The notes below the pieces were generated by a model that had not been told where the DNA came from, did not search any database, and saw only the letters and a program-made list of their open reading frames with translations. A stretch of 62,869 nt of DNA from positions 1-62,869 of the forward strand of contig CAYOEZ010000005.1 of the NCBI GenBank assembly GCA_964402955.1, in the 5' to 3' direction. Made by a program: the position numbers and the translations under genes. The DNA comes from CAYOEZ01 sp964402955 (GTDB lineage: Bacteria; Chloroflexota; DTOL01; DAOUCN01). Of this stretch, positions 32,322 to 40,896 are shown piece after piece (position 1 is the stretch's first letter; every line of letters starts with the position of its first letter).

Positions 32322-32386
32322 TTGCATCTCCATTGCCAACGGGGTAGAATGACGGTGCAGGACAAAATGGGCACAGATGCGATTCG
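32322..32386 (+). pseudogene. truncated duplicate of the 30.3-kb operon promoter and 5' coding end
   Basis: 63 bases align without gaps to 30296-30358 with 14 mismatches. They include the promoter (TTGCAT-N17-TAGAAT, -10 at 32345-32350) and the first six codons MGTDAI. The three differences within the codons are all synonymous (GAC/GAT, GCA/GCG, ATC/ATT), so the copy was once coding. Homology stops at about 32386 and the Type III R-M operon starts 69 nt later, so the promoter may now drive the methyltransferase gene. Confidence 0.7.
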
Positions 32387-32454
32387 CACCTTACGTTGCC
32401 CTGCGCCGGGGTGGCGACGGTCATTGGGCAATTATGTGAACAAAGAGGGACAAA

Positions 32455-34428
32455 ATGAGCCTATTGGACGATCTTAAGACCCTTCTCCAGCAAGACCCGC
32501 GGTTGACGGCAAAGGGCGAATTGCTCAAGAATCAGGTCACCGAACTGGCGCTCAAACTGGATAGAGACCTACTCCGATTGCTGCTTTCACACGAACGCCT
32601 GAAGACACACTTCTTTGTGGACGTGGATGGCGTCCTGGTGTTCGACAAAGAGAAGTTCATGCGTTTTGTTAACAACAAGGCATTCTTGCCTGACTCATAC
32701 ACCACATTTAAGAACAAGATTGGGCTGACTGTCGGCGACCGATACCTGAGCGAAAGCCGCGATGTCGTGCTCTCATGGGCGTACAAGGATTGTGTGTTGG
32801 AGGGAGGGCAGGCCAAAGAAGACGCCAAGCGCGACGAGATCTTCTGGAATGAGATATTGGCCCCAGAGGAGATCGACCGCCTGTTTGCGCCGAAGGTGCT
32901 GACGAACTTCAAACGCTACGATGCCGATGGTGAACACACAGTGGCCGAATTTGCCAACACCGACAACTTGGTTATCAGGGGCAACAACCTGTTGGCGCTG
33001 CAATCGCTCAAGAAGCGCTTTGCAGGCCGAGTGCAGCTGATCTATATTGACCCGCCGTACAATACCGGAAGCGACGAGTTCAAATACAATGACAACTTCA
33101 CCCATTCCACATGGCTCACCTTCATGAGGAATCGGTTGGAAGTGGCGAGAGACCTCTTGGCAGAGAACGGCGTTCTCTTTGTACAGTGCGACTATCACGA
33201 GGACGCGTACTTGAGAGTGTTGATGGATGAATTGTTTGGCAGAGAGAAATTCGTCCAGTCCATCACCGTAAAGATGTCTGATGCGTCAGGTCCCAAGATG
33301 GCGCACGCCAAGACGAACATCCCGAAGCTGAAAGACACCCTCTTGGTGTATTGCATGGGGAGTCTGAAGCTTGTGAAGATACCTGCTATGCCTAAGTCAA
33401 GGTGGGATGGTGAATACTCCAAGATACTGGTCGGAATTGACGAAGATACCTGCAACACGGTGACAGAAATCCTACTTAAGGAAGAACCAAGTGATGATGA
33501 CTGGAACAAGGTAAATGCCCAACTGAGAGACGCAAAACTAATGACCCTGTCTGAGTTTGATGCTAGCAAGAAGCGCGACACAGGATGGCTAACAGAAAAC
33601 TCATGGCGAATTGTGGCCGACAAACAGAACACATCGCTTGATTCCGCCCTCAAGAAGATCGCCGAGCACCCGGTACAGGACGTAGCAGCGTTTAGAACTA
33701 ACAGGGGAAGATTGCTGCTATATCGGACGGATAAGCAGTTCGGATCTGATAGCAGAGTTGAAATTGTCTTCGCCAAGAACAACCTAACCACCAACCCGTG
33801 CGATATTTGGCTAGACATATCCACCGCTGGAGGATTCTCAGAAGAAGGGGGCGTTTCTCTCCCGCGAGGGAAAAAGCCCGAATCCTTATTGTCTAGAATC
33901 ATCCAGATGGCCACTAAGCCAAGTGACATCGTACTTGACTACCATCTCGGGAGTGGCACGACTGCGGCCGTGGCCCACAAACTCGGGCGGCAGTACATTG
34001 GTGTGGAGCAAATCGACTATGGCAAGAACAGTAGCGTGGAGCGTCTCAAGCATACAATCTCTGGAGACACTACCGGCATCTCTGCGGCTGTAGGCTGGCA
34101 GGGCGGCGGCAGTTTTGTATACTGCGAACTCATGCAGTGGAACGAGCGCTTTTTTCAGCAAATTCTCAATGGACCTGACGAGGCAACACTGCAAGCAATC
34201 TGGGAAGCGATGCAAAGCAAATCGCATCTTAGTTACCGACTTGACCTGCGCCAATTCAACGAAAACGCTCATGCTTTTACGGATCTGAGCCTTGATGACC
34301 AGCGACGTTTCTTGATGGAAGTTCTGGACAAGAATGCCCTCTATGTCAATCTGAGCGAGATGGACGACGAGATATATGGCGTGAGTGATAGCGACAAACA
34401 ACTGAACTGCTCGTTTTATGGGGTATAG
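32455..34428 (+). CDS. mod: Type III restriction-modification system, methyltransferase subunit (Mod)
   Basis: 657 aa. Motif IV DPPYNTGSDEFKYNDNFTHS is at about residue 198. Motif I has the type-III form IVLDYHLGSGTTAAVAHKLG at about residue 495, followed by RQYIGVEQIDYG. This order (IV before I, with a long target-recognition domain between) is that of beta-class N6-adenine methyltransferases. Mod both methylates and supplies the recognition specificity of the Mod-Res complex. Codon use is less GC-biased than in the flanking catabolic genes, in keeping with transfer. The res gene begins 9 nt downstream. Confidence 0.95.
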   Translation: MSLLDDLKTLLQQDPRLTAKGELLKNQVTELALKLDRDLLRLLLSHERLKTHFFVDVDGVLVFDKEKFMRFVNNKAFLPDSYTTFKNKIGLTVGDRYLSESRDVVLSWAYKDCVLEGGQAKEDAKRDEIFWNEILAPEEIDRLFAPKVLTNFKRYDADGEHTVAEFANTDNLVIRGNNLLALQSLKKRFAGRVQLIYIDPPYNTGSDEFKYNDNFTHSTWLTFMRNRLEVARDLLAENGVLFVQCDYHEDAYLRVLMDELFGREKFVQSITVKMSDASGPKMAHAKTNIPKLKDTLLVYCMGSLKLVKIPAMPKSRWDGEYSKILVGIDEDTCNTVTEILLKEEPSDDDWNKVNAQLRDAKLMTLSEFDASKKRDTGWLTENSWRIVADKQNTSLDSALKKIAEHPVQDVAAFRTNRGRLLLYRTDKQFGSDSRVEIVFAKNNLTTNPCDIWLDISTAGGFSEEGGVSLPRGKKPESLLSRIIQMATKPSDIVLDYHLGSGTTAAVAHKLGRQYIGVEQIDYGKNSSVERLKHTISGDTTGISAAVGWQGGGSFVYCELMQWNERFFQQILNGPDEATLQAIWEAMQSKSHLSYRLDLRQFNENAHAFTDLSLDDQRRFLMEVLDKNALYVNLSEMDDEIYGVSDSDKQLNCSFYGV

Positions 34429-34437
34429 GGGGGCACG

Positions 34438-37059
34438 ATGCCACAAAGCTTGCGTGAGGCGCTCTATACCATTGGGGATGCGGGCTACATTCCCCAGACT
34501 CTGCCAGAGCATCTCGTTGAGAACCTCAGCCCGAAGTTTCCGCTGCGCGCCTACCAGAGAGAAGCACTGGTGCGTTGCTTCTACTACCTCAATGAATACA
34601 AACACCGTGTCAGGCCATCGCAACTTCTCTTCCACATGGCAACCGGCAGCGGCAAAACGATGGTCATGGCGGCGACGATTCTGTACCTCTACGACCGAGG
34701 CTATCGCAACTTTCTATTCTTCGTCAACAGCACCAACATCATCGAGAAGACACGCGATAACTTCCTCAATTCGCGTTCATCCAAGTACCTGTTCGCGGAC
34801 AAAATCGAGGTTGGCGGTGCAGAAGTACACGTGCGCGAAGTGCAGAGCTTCCAGAGTACACATCCCGATGAGATCAGCATCATCTTCACAACTATTCAGG
34901 GACTGCACACCCACCTGAATACCCCTCATGAAAACGCGCTTACCTACGAGGACTTTGCCGATCAGAATATCGCGCTGATCTCCGATGAGGCGCATCATAT
35001 CAATGCGTTGACAATGAGTCGGAGAGACCTCTCACAGGATGAACTGCTTGAGGTGGATACCTGGGAACAGACGGTGCACAGGATTTTCTCTGCCCGCTCC
35101 GAAAACGTGCTTCTAGAGTTCACGGCAACAGTTGATCTTGACCACGCCGCGATTCGACGGAAATACGAAGACAAGATTCTCTACCAATACTCGCTGAAAG
35201 AGTTTCGCGAAGATGGCTATTCCAAAGAGGTCAAGGTGCTCGAAGCCGACCTGGCCCCGATGGAGCGCGCATTGCATGCTGTAGTATTGAGCCAGTATCG
35301 CCGCAAAGTGGCGGAGAAATGTGGCCTGGCAATCAAACCAGTCCTGCTTATGAAGTCCCGCACCATCAGAGAATCAGAAGCTTTTGAAGCTGCATTCCAT
35401 ACAGGAATTGCGGGCCTAGATGCAGCCGGGTTGGAAACGCTGAAGAAGGTCGCAAGTGGTGTTGTGCAAAAAGCCTTCGCCTACTTCGAAGCCCAGAACA
35501 TCAGTCTCGAAGACCTCGCCATCGAGCTACGCCAGGACTTTGATGAGAACCGTACGGTCATTATCAATTCGAAAGAAGATAGCGAAAAGAAACAACTGCT
35601 CGTCAACTCACTCGAAGACAAAACCAACGAAATCCGCGTTGTGTTTACAGTGAACATGCTCAACGAAGGATGGGACGTTCTGAACCTTTTCGATATTGTG
35701 CGCCTATACGATACACGTGATGCCAGGCTCGGGATTCCCGGCAAGACGACGATGTCCGAAGCTCAGTTGATCGGACGCGGGGCACGGTACTTTCCTTTCC
35801 AACTCGATGACAGCCAGATTCGCGACAAACGTAAGTACGATGATGACATCGGGAGCGAAATGCGCGTGCTGGAAGAACTATACTACCACAGCGCACACAA
35901 CCCACGTTATATCGACGAACTGCACAAGGCTTTGGTGCAGACGGGCATTGTTGCTCCACGAACAAGAACAGTCACCATGCGCGTTAAGGATGGCTTCAAG
36001 GCAAGTACTTTCTGGGACAATGGCGTGATCTTTGTGAATAAGCGCATCCGCAACGAGCGCACAGACATCTTTGGCTTCGACAATATCGCAATAACCAAAC
36101 GCCGCCAATACCAGTTACAGACCGGATTTGAGCGCGAGGACCTGCTTCTGGAAGACCAGACTGTGAAGACAGGGGCAATGGTAACTCAAGGCATCAAACT
36201 GTCTGAACTCGGCGAGAGCGTTGTCCGTACAGCGCTGCAGCGTTTGCACTTCTTCGAATTCTGTAATATCAAGCGATACTTTCCACACCTGGCGTCGATT
36301 CATGATTTTGTGGTGAGCGCTGATTACCTTGGGAGCGTGGTAATAGATGTGACCGGCAATGATCAACAGATCAAGTCGCTCTCGCAGGAACAGAAACTGG
36401 CGATGGCTCTGGCCACGCTCGATCAGGTTTCCAGAGAAATCCAAACAGGCACGCCCGATTACCGTGGCACAAAGGTCTTTGAACCAATTGGCATCAAGTA
36501 TTGCGTCAAAGATAAGACCCTGCAGATTTCTGTGGCTGAAGACGGAGAGCAGGAACGCGGTATAGGCATGAATGAGACCAGCAATGCTTTGCTCCATCTG
36601 GATCTGCGGCACGAAGTGTGGTATGTCTACGACGAGAACTACGGCACTTCTGAGGAAAAACACTTCGTGCGTTTCTTGCACGGCATGATTGAAAAACTGC
36701 GAAGCCGTTTCGCTGACATCTATCTCATCCGAAACGAAAAGCTCTTTGCAATCTACCGTTTCCAGGATGGCGCTACTGTTGAGCCGGATTTTGTGCTGTT
36801 TGCGGTGGAAAAGGGATCAGGCAAGCCCGAGATATACCAATTGTTCATCGAGTCTAAAGGGCAGCACCTTATGCTAACGGATAAGTGGAAAGAGACCTTC
36901 CTGCGGGAGATCGAGGCGGAGTTCAAGATAGAGCCTCTTTACGAGGACAGGGAGTTCAGGATGTTAGGCATGCCCTTCTACAACGAAAATCTTACAAAGA
37001 CGGAGTTCGAGACTGAATTCGTTCGTGTTCTTCTCTCTGGCGGCACGCCGTCGGCCTGA
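34438..37059 (+). CDS. res: Type III restriction endonuclease subunit (Res)
   Basis: 873 aa. The superfamily-2 helicase motor has Walker A HMATGSGKTMVMAATILYLY (about residue 67), DEAH motif ALISDEAHHINAL (about residue 182) and motif VI region AQLIGRGARYFPF. The C-terminal PD-(D/E)xK nuclease shows EPDFVLFAVEKG (about residue 781) and FIESKGQH (about residue 804), so the D...ExK residues are present. Res translocates and cuts DNA between two unmethylated, inversely oriented sites, and needs Mod. The gene is intact, so the system is probably functional. Confidence 0.95.
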   Translation: MPQSLREALYTIGDAGYIPQTLPEHLVENLSPKFPLRAYQREALVRCFYYLNEYKHRVRPSQLLFHMATGSGKTMVMAATILYLYDRGYRNFLFFVNSTNIIEKTRDNFLNSRSSKYLFADKIEVGGAEVHVREVQSFQSTHPDEISIIFTTIQGLHTHLNTPHENALTYEDFADQNIALISDEAHHINALTMSRRDLSQDELLEVDTWEQTVHRIFSARSENVLLEFTATVDLDHAAIRRKYEDKILYQYSLKEFREDGYSKEVKVLEADLAPMERALHAVVLSQYRRKVAEKCGLAIKPVLLMKSRTIRESEAFEAAFHTGIAGLDAAGLETLKKVASGVVQKAFAYFEAQNISLEDLAIELRQDFDENRTVIINSKEDSEKKQLLVNSLEDKTNEIRVVFTVNMLNEGWDVLNLFDIVRLYDTRDARLGIPGKTTMSEAQLIGRGARYFPFQLDDSQIRDKRKYDDDIGSEMRVLEELYYHSAHNPRYIDELHKALVQTGIVAPRTRTVTMRVKDGFKASTFWDNGVIFVNKRIRNERTDIFGFDNIAITKRRQYQLQTGFEREDLLLEDQTVKTGAMVTQGIKLSELGESVVRTALQRLHFFEFCNIKRYFPHLASIHDFVVSADYLGSVVIDVTGNDQQIKSLSQEQKLAMALATLDQVSREIQTGTPDYRGTKVFEPIGIKYCVKDKTLQISVAEDGEQERGIGMNETSNALLHLDLRHEVWYVYDENYGTSEEKHFVRFLHGMIEKLRSRFADIYLIRNEKLFAIYRFQDGATVEPDFVLFAVEKGSGKPEIYQLFIESKGQHLMLTDKWKETFLREIEAEFKIEPLYEDREFRMLGMPFYNENLTKTEFETEFVRVLLSGGTPSA

Positions 37060-37185
37060 CGATAACGCCCCCCACGGTCTCTGATGCATCGCGGGGCCAA
37101 GACCACTGTCCATTGGGGGAACTTGTGCCACAACTTTGATGTATCTTTACATTACATTGCGGTTTCCGCGATGAGGTGATGGAAC

Positions 37186-38043
37186 ATGCAGTTCGTATAC
37201 ATTGACGAGAGTGGAACAGGGGAAGAACCGATCGCTGTGATGGTTGGCGTTGTTGTGGACTCTCACAGAATGCGACCAACAAAAGAGGAATGGAAGGCAC
37301 TGCTCACAATCCTCAGCGGGATAGTCGGGCAAGAAATCACCGAGATTCACACCAGAGACTTCTACTCAGGGAATAGTCCTTGGCGAGAATTGGGCGGTCA
37401 TCAACGAAGCTCGATAATTGATGCCGTTTTCCAGTGGCTCCGAGTAAGGAAACATGCAATTGTATACACGGCCGTCGACAAGGTAGCCTTTCAGAATGGT
37501 ATTTTGAACGAGCCATATTATAGAGACATAAGGACTCTCTGGAGGTTCATGGCTCTTCACTTATCCCTATCTATTCAGAAGTACTACCAAGGTTCGCCCA
37601 GAGGAAACAATAGAACAATCAACCTGACAGGGCAGTGTGCTCTAGTCTGCGATAACGAAAACAGAGAAATGAAGAGATTCACGGACCTGCTATCGAGCGC
37701 TCCTGACTGGACTGATACGTACTATGACCGGAAACCATCGCAGTTGAGATTCAGCCAGATAGTCGATGTTCCCTACTTTGTTGACTCAAGAGACGTGGCA
37801 CTAATTCAATTGGCAGACTTCATTTGCTTCTTCTTGAGACGGCATTTGGAACTAAGCATGAGTTATTCAGAACCAGCCTACAGAGACGAGGCGGAGAAAG
37901 TCGGGCGATGGGCTGCAATGATACTCGAACGAGCAATACCCAGATGCAACAGTTACCTCAGCCGAGGAAGATGCAGTTGCGCCGATTTGTTCTATCGCTA
38001 CGCGCCCACAACGATTCAGCTACATAGACCGCCCTACAATTAG
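37186..38043 (+). CDS. DUF3800 domain protein
   Basis: 285 aa. It begins MQFVYIDESGT, the mark of DUF3800 proteins, which have an RNase H-like fold with acidic residues. RDVALIQLADFICFFLRRHL near residue 205 carries the second conserved Asp (QLAD). Such genes are frequent in defence islands and prophages, but the activity is unproven. An unusually strong SD (gaggtgat) precedes the ATG. Its base composition is lower in GC than the rest of the window, like the adjoining R-M genes. Confidence 0.8.
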   Translation: MQFVYIDESGTGEEPIAVMVGVVVDSHRMRPTKEEWKALLTILSGIVGQEITEIHTRDFYSGNSPWRELGGHQRSSIIDAVFQWLRVRKHAIVYTAVDKVAFQNGILNEPYYRDIRTLWRFMALHLSLSIQKYYQGSPRGNNRTINLTGQCALVCDNENREMKRFTDLLSSAPDWTDTYYDRKPSQLRFSQIVDVPYFVDSRDVALIQLADFICFFLRRHLELSMSYSEPAYRDEAEKVGRWAAMILERAIPRCNSYLSRGRCSCADLFYRYAPTTIQLHRPPYN

Positions 38044-38149
38044 GCATGTCTCGCTCTTTTTGACAGCCAGCGTCTATAATCACCCCCAAACTAGAGCACA
38101 TGCGAAATGAAACTTGTGGCATCACACGCAGCATGTGAAGATCCGTCTC

Positions 38150-38263
38150 ATGGCCAAGGGGAATCATCAAAGCGCTGAGCTAAAGTTCAAGTGCGCCCTT
38201 GATGCAGCCAAAGTCAGCATGACCCTGGCCGAGTTGTCCAGCGAGTTCGGCCAGCAACCCGTT
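38150..38263 (+). mobile_element. IS3-family transposase OrfA remnant
   Basis: The frame reads MAKGNHQSAELKFKCALDAA and KVSMTLAELSSEFG, matching the helix-turn-helix start of IS3-type OrfA (SAEFKFxVALEAAKGxKTxxELASEY). It breaks off after about 38 codons at QQPV. No OrfB or inverted repeats remain. Confidence 0.7.
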
Positions 38264-38299
38264 CTAGCACATTCGGTTTCCCCCAAGGTTGGGGGCCAA

Positions 38300-38351
38300 C
38301 GCGAAAGGACCCTCCCGAAAGGTGTCAAGCCGTCGGGAGGGTCCTTTCGCG
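38300..38351. terminator. long hairpin between convergent units, bidirectional terminator
   Basis: Perfect 19-bp arms at 38300-38318 and 38333-38351 with a 14-nt loop; the stem contains GGACCCTCCC. It lies 26 nt from the stop of the minus-strand VWA gene and after the IS3 remnant. Short T-rich bases (cctttcgcg) occur inside the stem instead of after it. Confidence 0.75.
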
Positions 38352-38377
38352 ATGACGACAGTCATCACACTCCACTA

Positions 38378-40690
38378 TTACCGCCCAAACATCCCCATGA
38401 TCCAGCGCACGATGCGGGCGAAGATGTCGACAACCGGTGCAGGCTGAGTCGTCGTGCCCGTGCCGCCGCCGGCCGCAGGCGTCGCCGCAGCGGGGATCGT
38501 GATCGCCGTGAAGTCGCCCTCGGCCACGCGGTAGACGAGGCCATCGAGCAGCACCGTCACCTTCATCCCCACGGCAAAGTACTTGCCCCAATCCGGCCGC
38601 GCCGCCAGCAGGGCGAAGTAGTCAGCGCTGCCGAAGCCCACGTCCACCGTCTTCATCCCCTCGACGTACTGTGTGTCAGTCCACACACCATCACGCAGCA
38701 AAAACGTCTTGTCATCGACCGTGCGCACCTGCGCGCTCTGTGCTGCCGACGGCGCGGCGGCGCTCGTCGCATCGCGCAGTTTGGTCAGGTCCTGGCTGGC
38801 TGCAACCGCGGTCGGCGCTGCTGCCGAAGGTGCGGCCAGGCTGCGGCCCAGGCTCTCGCCGGCCTTCTGCTGGCCGCCGGGAGCAAGCACGTTCTGCCGC
38901 TCGTCAACCAGAAATGAGGTGTAAGGCGTGACAATGCCGTAGCGCAGGCCCAGGCTGACAATCTCGTCCACCAGCTCCTTGTTCGAACCGTGTAGATTGA
39001 TCTGCGTCACCAGGTAGCCGATGCGGCGTGTGGCCCACAGGCGGGCGACAAAAGCCGTGTCGCTGCCCGTCTGTTGCGGGAAGGTGAGATCGCTGTAAGC
39101 GAATTGCTGGCTCTGGTTGTTGACCATACCCTTGAGCGTGATGGTCGTTGCGCCGCTTGTGCGATAGCGCCCCACCACCACAAGCTGGCTGCCCACAAAC
39201 AAGTCGGGCAGCGGCGCGGGGTAGAGGTCAGCGGCCCTGATAGCGCCGAAGTCCAGGCTGATGTCGGTCAGCACGGGGCGGCTGATCGTGGCATAGAAGG
39301 TGGAGACAGGCTCCTCCAGGTTCTCGCCCGGCTTGACGTAGGCGCTGGCGCCACGCTGGTTGGCCGCCAGCGTATCGAGCATCGCCACATTGACGTCGTA
39401 GCCCACGCCAAAGGTGAAGAGGCGCACGCTGCGTGGAGCAGCCTTAGCCACGTTTTCCACGATGCGCCCGCTGTCCACCGTTCCCGTCGTGGGCAGGCCA
39501 TCGGTGAGGAAGATGATCACGGTGGGACGCTCAGGGTCAACGCCTTTCATGGACTCGAGCAAAGCATCGTTGATGTTCGTGCTGCCCACAGCCTGCACGC
39601 CGTCCAGATAACGGTTGGCGGCTTCGCGCTCGCGCACACTCTGCAGCCCGTCACGCATGCGGTTGATGCTGGTGCTGAAGGTGATGATGGCAAAACGGTC
39701 GTCAGGATTGAGGCGATCGAGGATGAAGCGCAGCGCCTGCTTGGCCTGGTTGATCTTCTGTCCCTGCATGCTGCCGGAGGTATCCAGCACCAGGATGACA
39801 TCCTTCGCCGCGACTTTGGCCGCGTCCATCTCGGTGCGCGGGGTTACCAGCATCAGGAAATAGCCATCCTCGCTGCCCTGGCGATAGGTGATCAGGCTGG
39901 CGCCCATGTCGCCCTGGGCCAGGCCATAGTACAGCACGAAATCCTTGTCGGGGCGGATATTGGCGGCTTCAAAGCTGGCATCGGCGGAGAAATCGCCCTT
40001 GCGCGCGACGGCGACATCGTGGCTCGACGAGTAGACGGCCTTGATCGCCTCTTTGCCGGTGATCGTCACGTGGATAGACAACTGCTGCAGCGGGCGAGGC
40101 GAGAGCTTCTCGGTCGAGAGCGGGTAGACATAGCGCACCAGGTTGCTCTCGCGCCCCAGCACCTGAGTGTACTCGATCTGCACGCGGCGCTCGGCTTTGG
40201 CTGGAATGGGGTAGACGCTGGCCTGGAATGCGCCGCGGCCGACGTATTCGAGCAGCGCCGGGTCGCGCTGCCTGCGCACCGTCTCTTCATAGATGCGGCG
40301 AGCTTCCTCTTTGTTGAGGATCCTACCCTCCATCTTCTTGCCGTCGACGTACATGCTGAAATTGGAGACGGTGGCATCGCCGGGCAAGGGGAAGATATAT
40401 GTCCCCTCCATTTCACGGTCAAAGTCGTTGACAAAAACCTGGTCAACTCTGGTCTGCGCCACCTGGCCGTTGATTGTCACCTCGACACGAAGGTACTTGA
40501 CGGAGAGGAAGGATGGCAGGAGCAGCGGCATTGGCGCGACCGTGGGCCGGGGATTGGAGACCGGCATGGTGGGACGCGGCTCAGGCTCGGGCGGGTTGAC
40601 AATGATGACGCCGTCGGCCCGGGCCTCAGCGCCGCTCAGCGCGAACAGACACACGACGATGAACAGAGCAACGAGAAGATGCAGTTTCAT
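38378..40690 (-). CDS. secreted VIT and VWA domain protein
   Basis: 770 aa. A signal peptide (LHLLVALFIVVCLFALSGAE ARA) is followed by a VIT domain (RVEVTINGQVAQTRVDQVFV, EGTYIFPLPGDATVSNF, IYEETVRRQRDPALLEYVG). A von Willebrand A domain follows with MIDAS VILVLDTSGSMQGQKINQAK (about residue 300), the Thr loop GSTNIND and TVIIFLTDGLPTTG. The C-terminal ~250 residues include an Ala/Ser-rich linker. This is the inter-alpha-trypsin-inhibitor-type layout, with export and metal-dependent adhesion expected. The SD ggaggtcgcc is clear. Confidence 0.9.
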   Translation of the reverse strand: MKLHLLVALFIVVCLFALSGAEARADGVIIVNPPEPEPRPTMPVSNPRPTVAPMPLLLPSFLSVKYLRVEVTINGQVAQTRVDQVFVNDFDREMEGTYIFPLPGDATVSNFSMYVDGKKMEGRILNKEEARRIYEETVRRQRDPALLEYVGRGAFQASVYPIPAKAERRVQIEYTQVLGRESNLVRYVYPLSTEKLSPRPLQQLSIHVTITGKEAIKAVYSSSHDVAVARKGDFSADASFEAANIRPDKDFVLYYGLAQGDMGASLITYRQGSEDGYFLMLVTPRTEMDAAKVAAKDVILVLDTSGSMQGQKINQAKQALRFILDRLNPDDRFAIITFSTSINRMRDGLQSVREREAANRYLDGVQAVGSTNINDALLESMKGVDPERPTVIIFLTDGLPTTGTVDSGRIVENVAKAAPRSVRLFTFGVGYDVNVAMLDTLAANQRGASAYVKPGENLEEPVSTFYATISRPVLTDISLDFGAIRAADLYPAPLPDLFVGSQLVVVGRYRTSGATTITLKGMVNNQSQQFAYSDLTFPQQTGSDTAFVARLWATRRIGYLVTQINLHGSNKELVDEIVSLGLRYGIVTPYTSFLVDERQNVLAPGGQQKAGESLGRSLAAPSAAAPTAVAASQDLTKLRDATSAAAPSAAQSAQVRTVDDKTFLLRDGVWTDTQYVEGMKTVDVGFGSADYFALLAARPDWGKYFAVGMKVTVLLDGLVYRVAEGDFTAITIPAAATPAAGGGTGTTTQPAPVVDIFARIVRWIMGMFGR

Positions 40691-40806
40691 GGCGACCTCC
40701 TGCGATCAGTACATCAGGCAGGCTTCTGGCCTGCCGGCGCTCGATACGTATCCGGTTCACCTACAAGGACGCCACGAGAGCGCGGAAAGTTCCCCCCTAG
40801 ACCAGG

Positions 40807-40839
40807 AAACCCCCGCGGTCTCAGAGACCGCGGGGGTTT
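40807..40839. terminator. strong GC hairpin with 1-nt loop
   Basis: Perfect 16-bp arms at 40807-40822 and 40824-40839; the core GGTCTC-A-GAGACC resembles the palindrome at 3977-4019. It is followed by gtctta on the plus strand and lies 58 nt past the stop of the minus-strand subtilase gene, so it probably ends that transcript. It also lies upstream of the VWA gene. Confidence 0.7.
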
Positions 40840-40896
40840 GTCTTAGCGCCTGCCGGGGCAGGTTCTGCGCCCACCCCGGCGTTTGTTGGCCTTGGA

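Noticed and set aside
39074..40846. 590-codon plus-strand frame opposite the VIT/VWA gene
   Set aside because: A long shadow frame caused by high GC; the minus strand has the signal peptide, MIDAS motif and SD.
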